Source of the DNA: Pyxicephalus adspersus
Taxonomy: Eukaryota > Chordata > Amphibia > Anura > Pyxicephalidae
Length of the DNA: 64,000 nucleotides
Assembly: GCF_032062135.1 (NCBI RefSeq)
Contig: NC_092859.1
Location: 127,994,082-128,058,081 of the forward strand
Direction: 5' to 3'
The notes beneath the pieces are model-generated. The model made no database searches, had not been told where the DNA came from, and saw nothing but the letters and a program-made list of their open reading frames with translations. Positions 40,801 through 49,066 of the stretch are shown in pieces; the first letter of the stretch is position 1, and every line of letters starts with the position of its first letter. A program made the translations under genes and the position numbers.

Positions 40801-43800
40801 TGGTTAGAGTTAATTGATTGAGGTTTAGAGTTAGTGGTTAATTTTAATTTTACAAAAAATACTGACGCCCAGTTATTATATGCCAAAAATTAATGAGATG
40901 TATGTTTTCATGCAACAAACAACTACCCCAGGTTTTAGAAGTTGTGCTCAGAATTAGAAGCATTGATGTTAAAAATCCAATGAGGAAAGGGCATCAACAA
41001 CTTTTGTGCATATGTGTTAGTGTGTCTACTACTCTTTTCAAATTGAAACAATACTGAAATAACTGCATGCAGTCTAGAATCCATGATGGTCATTTAATGA
41101 ATTTAGACTATTCACTTATTAAGATGAAACATCAACTTACAAATGATATTTCACTGAATGGGTACCTTTTCACTTTGGAAAAATTACATATAAGGAAATC
41201 TAAACATAAGAGCAAAACAGAGTTCAAGTCAGCAGTATTGAATTTACTAAACTGAAGTAAATTGTGTATTTCAGTAGGATGTGAATAGCTTGTATTCTTT
41301 TACTACATCGTCCCAGGTGCTTCTATAATGTTAGGCCATATCTTATCCTAAAATGAGAAATATCCCCCTCCTATTTTTTACAATTTATGATAGGACATGT
41401 ACATATCTTTTCATTTCAGTAGTTCCTACTAGCAGAAAGCTTTTGGTTTCTTTAAAACTAACCTTCAGGCAGCTTTAAAACTAACCTTCCAACAGCTTTA
41501 TACATGGAATAATACCTCCCAACCACTGACTGTAAAATAAACCAGAACTAGAGGAACATGTGATCCCTTGCCCAATAGACTACTTGGTGCTAATGTCTGC
41601 ACTGTTGATCTGTCAATGGGAATTAGTCACTGAGCAGTCTTTTAGTAAGGTCTGCACAGGGGTCTGTTAAACAGATTTGCACAAAGGAAATTTGTCATTA
41701 CAGTATGCTCTGGGGGTCGGCACTGGGGGTCTCTCACTTAGGTCTGCACTGGGAAACTGTAACTGAAGTCTGCACGGACAGATCTGTCACTGAGGCCTGC
41801 ACTGAAAAAGATAGAGGGGTCTGTCACAGAGGTCTGCACTGAGAGGTCTGCTTCTAGGGTCTTAACAGGGGTCTGTCACTGAGGGGTTTATCACTGAACT
41901 GTGCACTGTGTATCTGAGAATGGGAGGTTGTTACTGAGCAGTATATCAGTAAAGTCTTCACAAGTGGTCTGGTAAACAGATCTGCACCAAGAAAATATGT
42001 TGTTACAATCTGCCTTAGAGGTTGGCATGGGGGGGTCTGTCACTAAGGTCTGCACTGGAAACTGTACCGGAAGTCTTCACTGAATGGTCTTTCACTGAGG
42101 CCTGCACTGGTGGGGTTAAGGGGTCTGTCACTGAGGTCTGCTCCACTGGTCTGTCATGGAGGTCTGCATTGAGAGTTCTGTTACTGAGGCCTACATTTGG
42201 GAACTGTTGCCATGGTTTGCACTGGAGCTCTGTCACTGAGGGGACTATCACTCAGGTCTGCACTGGGGGTTTGTCACCAAGGTTTGCACTGGAGTTCTGC
42301 CAATGGGGTCTGCACCAAGCGTCTGTCAATGAGATCTGCATCTGTAAAAGTTGGCTATAGCTGAAATTAGCAGTCAGAGGCAAGTGATTGCAATTAACAT
42401 TACAGAAATACAGCTATATGTTTTGTGGGCACAGGAGTGTCTGAGCACCTTTACATACCTCGCAGTGCATTGAAAATTTTCATTATTGTTCTAGACAAAG
42501 GTCTAATTTTATGGTTCAATTTAGGCACGGTAAATACTGTTAGATGTGCCCTATAACAAAGCAAATCTTTGCTTTTTTAGTTCAGATTTGTTTTAAAACC
42601 TTACTAAACCCTGTCTGGTTATGCAAACATACAAAAATAAAATAGAACCAAATACAAAATGTTATAGTCTTTAAATATAAAAATGAGTTCCAACAGATTA
42701 CATTAGTAGTTCTTTCATGTTACACTTCAGAGACTGCTTGCTAAATTTACCACAGTTCAAAGAGATTTCTTTATATCTAGAAATTACTTCATATTGCTAT
42801 ATGGTTCATTCAACGGATCTGCCTTGATCCATAAATATTCCACAGCTACTCTGTTCATGTCTACATATTTTTCAAAATCTATACTCATGTAAAAGGTATG
42901 TATTTTGTATCTGGTCCACCAATTTTATTAAAGTCCAACTGTGGCCTCTAACCCCTCACTCTCATTCAATCCCATCTCTCTTGAATGGCTCCAGGCTATA
43001 TATTTTTCTTTAGTATATACTCTTCTGTAATATTTTATTATTATAATAAATTCTATAGGTCCATAGTCTCATATATTGCTGTACAGAGTACAATATAGAC
43101 AATTGGTATCAATAAATTAAAAGTACATACCTGTATAACATTAATTTGCAACAATACAAGTAAATATAGTTACAAAATGTATAAAAGTAGTAGCAAACAA
43201 TGAGGTTACATGTTTAGGTAAAAACATTAAAGCAAAGGCAGAAAGAATAGGCAGAATGCAGTAATGATCAAGAGGAGAAGGGGGAATACTAGGTAGGGTG
43301 ACATAGCTTCTGCAGATGTCTTCAGGCTGGTCTTTTGACACATAAGTCCTCCCTCACTTCTGCTCTTCTGTGTTGCTGGAGATCTTCGAATGAATGGCAC
43401 TGTCATGACACCGGGGCAGGTGCATGATGCCCTACACTCATAAGATGTCCTCAGTTCTCCGGCTTGAATGATACTGGGTGTCAATTAGTCCAGGAGATTG
43501 GGAACATCTTGTAGTGGAAAAGAACTAGTGTGGAAGCCGGTATCCGAGAAGAGGTGAATATTTTAGCTTCTGTTTAATTTAACATGTCCTCAGGGGCCAT
43601 AACCATTTTCCAAGGCGTTCAACTCTTTTTGTGAGTCTTATAAGTCTGTGATGATTTAGACTATTTATTGAAGTCTATTCTAGCTATGCTGTCACTAACT
43701 GGGTTCATTAAAAACTGAGGTCATAGAACTAAATTAATGTGCTATAGAATCAAGAATATTTCTTGGTAACATTCTGGGATTTAAAAATACTCCAAGACTG

Positions 43801-46800
43801 TAATCTAACTGTCTTACATGACAGTATTTCACATTTTTGCTCAGTTTTATACTTTATATTCTCATAATGTGTTGTTTCACATACAGAAATTATATCTTCT
43901 GTTTTACTTCATGTTGTTACTTCCAAATCATAGCCGCTGGCACCTAGTCTTACAGAGAACTGATTTTCAAGATGTGTATGTTTACAGCTATGTAATAAAA
44001 CCTAAATTTAAAAAAAATCCTTTCAACATCTACAACATTAGTAGTAGTAGTACTGGCAGCCATGCTGACTCCTTTTCTTCCAGGCACTCTGCTATAGGTT
44101 TATAGATATCATGAGAGAGCTCAGCAAAATGTTTTTATTTTTAAAGAAAGAAATAAAGAGGATATTTCTCTTCCTGAGTGATTGCTCTCTGTGCATTCAT
44201 AATCCTAAAAGAAATGTCTTTTAGAAGCTTTATATTTCAAGTCTATAAAGAAAACCTTCACATTAGGGGGGCTGTGGCATGTGATAGCTGCAGGGGGAAC
44301 TGGTCACATCCAGGAAAGCTGTCAACTCTGCTGGCAATGGCAAGTCACTTGTGTTCCTGCAGGTATCTGTAAGTTACCACTACTGTGAGTTGAGATAGCC
44401 AAATAAAACTCCCATGGTTAAAACTGCCACTGTTGAAAATATGAAATGCGGCCAGCATGTAAAAGGAAATGTATTATGGTCAGTACCCAATTGTTGCAGA
44501 AGTATGGCATTGTAGAGTTTATTAAGTTTGATTCATGCTGTTAGAGTTTGGAAGCTTTTTCTTCATTGTTTCGTTGTGTTTTATTTGAGAGTTACCAGGC
44601 CTCAGACTATTTGAAAAAAAAGAATTGTGTGTCTGCAAATTCAGCAGTGGCACATAAAACAGAATTTATTAAAGTGTTGTTTAAGGTCTGGGTAGCTGGT
44701 AAATAGGACTGTCTGAGCTTGGTATTTTTCAAGCTGCACAATTCACCTAGGTATAGTTGCATGATAAAGGTCTGACTGCACCACATTTTTTATAAAAATA
44801 CATTTAAATTGCTTTTAAACCTAACACTAGGTGGATACAATCAATTAAAGCAGGTATATATTAGTGAAAAATATTGGTAATTGCAGCTATAGTAAGTACC
44901 AGGATTTACCCAAGCAACGGCCTTTTACATCTGTACATGCAGATAAGGAAATGGCTGAGCAGCACTAAAAGCTAATCTGATTGTGTGGCATGCCAATGTG
45001 CTTTGGTGCATGGTGACCACAGGTTAAAGCAATGTTAATAGATGGGTAAACATCAGCTCTTTAACTGTCTATTTAAAGGCTGGAGAGGTGACCTCGCTTT
45101 GTTGTTTAAAGCAGAGCTTAACTCTTACTGTGACCAGGCCGGTTCTTTATTGCAGAAGGGACAGGTGAGCAATAACATAACCTAACCTGTCCGTTCACAA
45201 TTTTAGAAATACATGCACCTGTCCCTGCTCGATCTTGAACATCTTCCACTTTAACCGCAGCTGAAAAAAACTCAGGCCACGGCCTGATTGTTCTGTGTGT
45301 CAAGGATGTATATTATTCCAGGCTAGACAGGTAGGAGTATAATTTTTGTATTTCATGTGCATATTTCAGTTTTTTTGGTGATTGCCAGGTGTTCAGCTTT
45401 TAAATTGCTTCTCTGGGTCCCACAGCATCTCAGAAAGCTCTCGTCTGATAACCTAGATAGATCTTTCTTCCTGGTCCATTTGCCTTACAAACTCACCTCT
45501 AGAGCTGACCTAAAGTCACTGACCTGGTGTCTTCCCTATACGGATGCTAAGTTCCTTAAATGAGAAAATAAATAAGAAAGAAGCCAGTATGGTGAAGAAA
45601 CAAGATGGCACCTTAGTGCTTTGCCACCTGGCAAGGAAGGTGGAAAAAATAAGGAGAGACAATAATGAATCTGGTAATGTTTACTAGGAAAGCAGGAAAA
45701 GTCATATCTTATAAAGAAAACCTTCACATTAGGGGGGCTGTGGCATGTGATAGCTGCGGGGGGAACTGGTCACATCTAGGAAAGCTGTCAACTCTGCTGG
45801 CAATGGCAAGTCACTTGTGTTCCTGGAGGTATCTGTAAGTTACCACTGCTGTGAGTTGAGATAGCCAAAAAAAACTCCCATTGTTAAAATTACTAATGCT
45901 GAAAATATGAAATGCGGCCGTATATATATTGTGTGTGTGTGTGAATACAAATGAAAAGCCCACTTGAAGGGACATATATTTGGAAGTTATTTAATGTATT
46001 GTAAAAGTGAAGATTGAATACATTTTAATTATAGCTTTAGAATATTTTAATTTTATATGAACGTGTATAAAGGAGTTGTTACTTGACCCTGAAACCCTTG
46101 TATTCTAAAAGTGTCCCCATTCTTTCATAAAAAGAAAAAAGACATCCATTAGATTAGTTTGTATACTACTTAAAAATTACATTTTTTATATTAATTTATG
46201 TTATTATATTGTTTTATATGTATTGCATTAGTTTAGTCATTCACAATTATAACATTATCATTATGGGTTTTTTTCTAGATTGTGGATTCCAGTTACTCTC
46301 TCAACCCTTTCACCTTTCTGCCAGTGAGGTCTAAGTATAACATCAGTCTCCACTTGCTTCTGTTTGATTTGGAGCAGGTTTTAGAGCTCTTACAATCTTC
46401 TCAAGCCAGTGGCCTGAAGTCAGCAAACTCTTTCCACAGCTATGATGCACTGAAAACAGCAAAAAGTTCTTCAGAAAAAAGACCACTGACTCTTAAAAGA
46501 AATAAAACTGCTGGGTCATTGTATCAGATGGATGGGCCAACTTCGGACATTGTTGTTAAGGAAATCATCACGCGCCCTTTGGAAGAAATTGGTGGCATTA
46601 AAAGACATAAGAAATTCAAAAGTACTAAAAAGAACAAGACCCAGATGTCTGGAAAAATTGATGTAAATATGGTTATGGATGCTGCAAAACTTCTTCTTTC
46701 TTGCCTTCTACCTTGGGGTATAGACAAGGAACTTGACAATTTTTGTGTTAAGCACTTAGACATCCTTAAGCTTCAAGGATCAGTGACTTTTGGATTGATA

Positions 46801-49019
46801 TCAGATGTGGATCATTTATGTTTAATGTTACCAGGATGGAATCAAGTAAGCAATGATACAGTTGGAAATTTCTCACATAACCTGCTGTCAAAGAAGGTGA
46901 TTGAACTTTCAACAAAATACTCCCTTGTGGCACAAAAACAAAAAAACAAAAATGATCAACTAGAGAACCACATTTCAGCTATGTTAGGTTTGGAAACGCT
47001 TTTACATTTTCTCAAGAAGCTGTTATGTGTCAGTAAGACTCTTCGAATGGATGGCTCAAAATGTACCCAGTCTGGCAGGTAAAATCCTTTTTAAAAGGTG
47101 ATGTAATTTTATTCAGTAAAATATGGTGAGATTTGGACATTTCCTGAGCATATTCATTCTCCATTCCTGGATGCTCTTGTGACTACCAGGGATCATAAAA
47201 ACTGTTGTTCCCAAATTTTGTCAGGGGAAGTTTAATGGCAGAACATTGTTGTGCACTAATTTAGATACCTTATTAACAGAGGAACAAGAAGTTTATGGGG
47301 ATAGTTTTTTTTAAAGAGGCAGAAAGCGTTCACATAGCATCACAACAAAATCAACTCTAATACCCAGTCCAGTGAATTGGAAATATAATGTAATATCAAA
47401 TAATATTCATGATACGATGTAATATAATAAAAGTGTTCTTCAAAAAGTAAAAATATAAAGGTGAGGAAACTTTTGAAGACCCCTCAGATAATCTGAAAAA
47501 AGTGAAAGTGACATTTCAGGTTCCAAAACAATTTAATTATGGTTAGGTATTTGAAAAAGGAAAAGGTAGCTTTTTTGTTTTTATTGACATTTTTTCTTTA
47601 TGGAATGTCTAAATTGGGTTTCGAGGGAACCTTACCTGACTACTATTAGCATTATGAACAGCACAGAATAAACCATTGTCTGGCAATATTGTAAGTGGAC
47701 AGTGGACAGATAGATATTTTAGCATGGGAATATTTTGATATGTGCACACATTGGTTTAGTAATCGGTAAGTGCTTCAGAATCTATCCACAGACATTATGA
47801 GGACACTGAAACTTAACCTCAATCCTAACCAAACCCCAAACCTTCCCATAACCTATAAAAATAATTTTAATCTAAATTATAACTCTAAACAAGAGATACA
47901 TAGGAAAATACATTTATATCAATGTAAAGTGTTCATTCATTCAAACATTTTTATATAAAAGTTGTATAATCATTAGAATCTGCCTTTTTTATTAATATTA
48001 TTATTATTAATAATATTAATAAAAAACAGTATTTATATAACACCAACATAATAAGCAGCGCCGTGCACTAAATAGGGGTTGCAAATTACAGACAGATACA
48101 GACAGTGACACAGAAGGAGGAGAGGACCCTGCCCAGAAGAGCTTACAATCTAAGGGGTGAGAAAAGCAGCACACAATAAGGTAAGTGGGACAGGAACTAT
48201 GGAGGGATTTGAAGACAAAGCACAGGAGCTTGAATTTGATTCTCAGGTGAAATGGAAGCCAATGAAGAGAACTACAAAGGGAGGCAGCAGAAGAGGAGTG
48301 GATGGATGGGAAGGATGGATAAGTCTGGTGGCAGCATTCATATTAGATTGTCAAGGAAAGAGAAAATACAATAGTCCAGACGAGAGATGATAAGAGCGTG
48401 TACAAGGTGTTTGGTGGTTTCTGTGGACAGGTAGGGGCAAATTTTGGAGGTGAAAGTGGCAGGACCTTGCAATGTCCTGAATGTGGGGGATGAAGCAGAG
48501 GGTAGAATCGAAGGTGGCTCCAAAACAACTTACCTGAGGGAAAAGGATGAATCACAATATTATTAACAGTTATAAATATGTCAGGGGGAGATTTGGAATT
48601 TGAGGGGTGGGGGGGGAGTTTTGTTTTATCTAGGTTGAGTTTCAGAAACCTGTCTGCCTTATTCAGGACTGAGGGAGACAGCACTGGTATCAGCATACAG
48701 ATGGTACTGTAAACCAAAGGAGGATTTGAGACTACAGAATGAGGAGGTGTACAGGGAAAAGAGAACCGGTCCAAGGACTGACCCTTGGGGAACACCAACA
48801 GGGAGGAGAGTGGGGGAGGAGGAATTAGCATTGAAAGAAAATTTAAAGGAGCGGTCAGACAGGTAGAAAGCAAACCAAGAAAAGCCCTGTCACTAATGCT
48901 AGTGAAGTTCATGGGGGACAAGGGTGGAGGAGGTCTTTATATCTGTTAACCTTTCCACAGATGTATACACACTCAGGGAAAGAGGGGACAGCACTGTGAG
49001 CCAGTCAATATACTATTTT

Positions 49020-49066
<47 letters not shown>

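Larger units (their letters stand above)
32785..46278 (+). other. WDR72: WDR72 intron of 13.5 kb between exons 10 and 11 of window
   Basis: The flanking exons are both phase 0 here. It contains hAT-like MITEs (33522, 35335, 36980), a Tc1-like fragment interrupted by a SINE (40305-40830), a minisatellite (41590-42350), two copies of a 211 bp sequence (44243, 45710) and a palindromic element (45130). A C-rich block lies at about 37450-38000. Sequence at 33700-35230 and 42360-44200 shows nothing I can name. Confidence 0.7.

Noticed and set aside
42015..42360. 112-codon + strand ORF and 78-codon - strand ORF
   Set aside because: Both are translations of the minisatellite at 41590-42350.
47810..47900. 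CTAAC-rich run that might be interstitial telomere repeat
   Set aside because: The units are irregular and not TTAGGG/CCCTAA.
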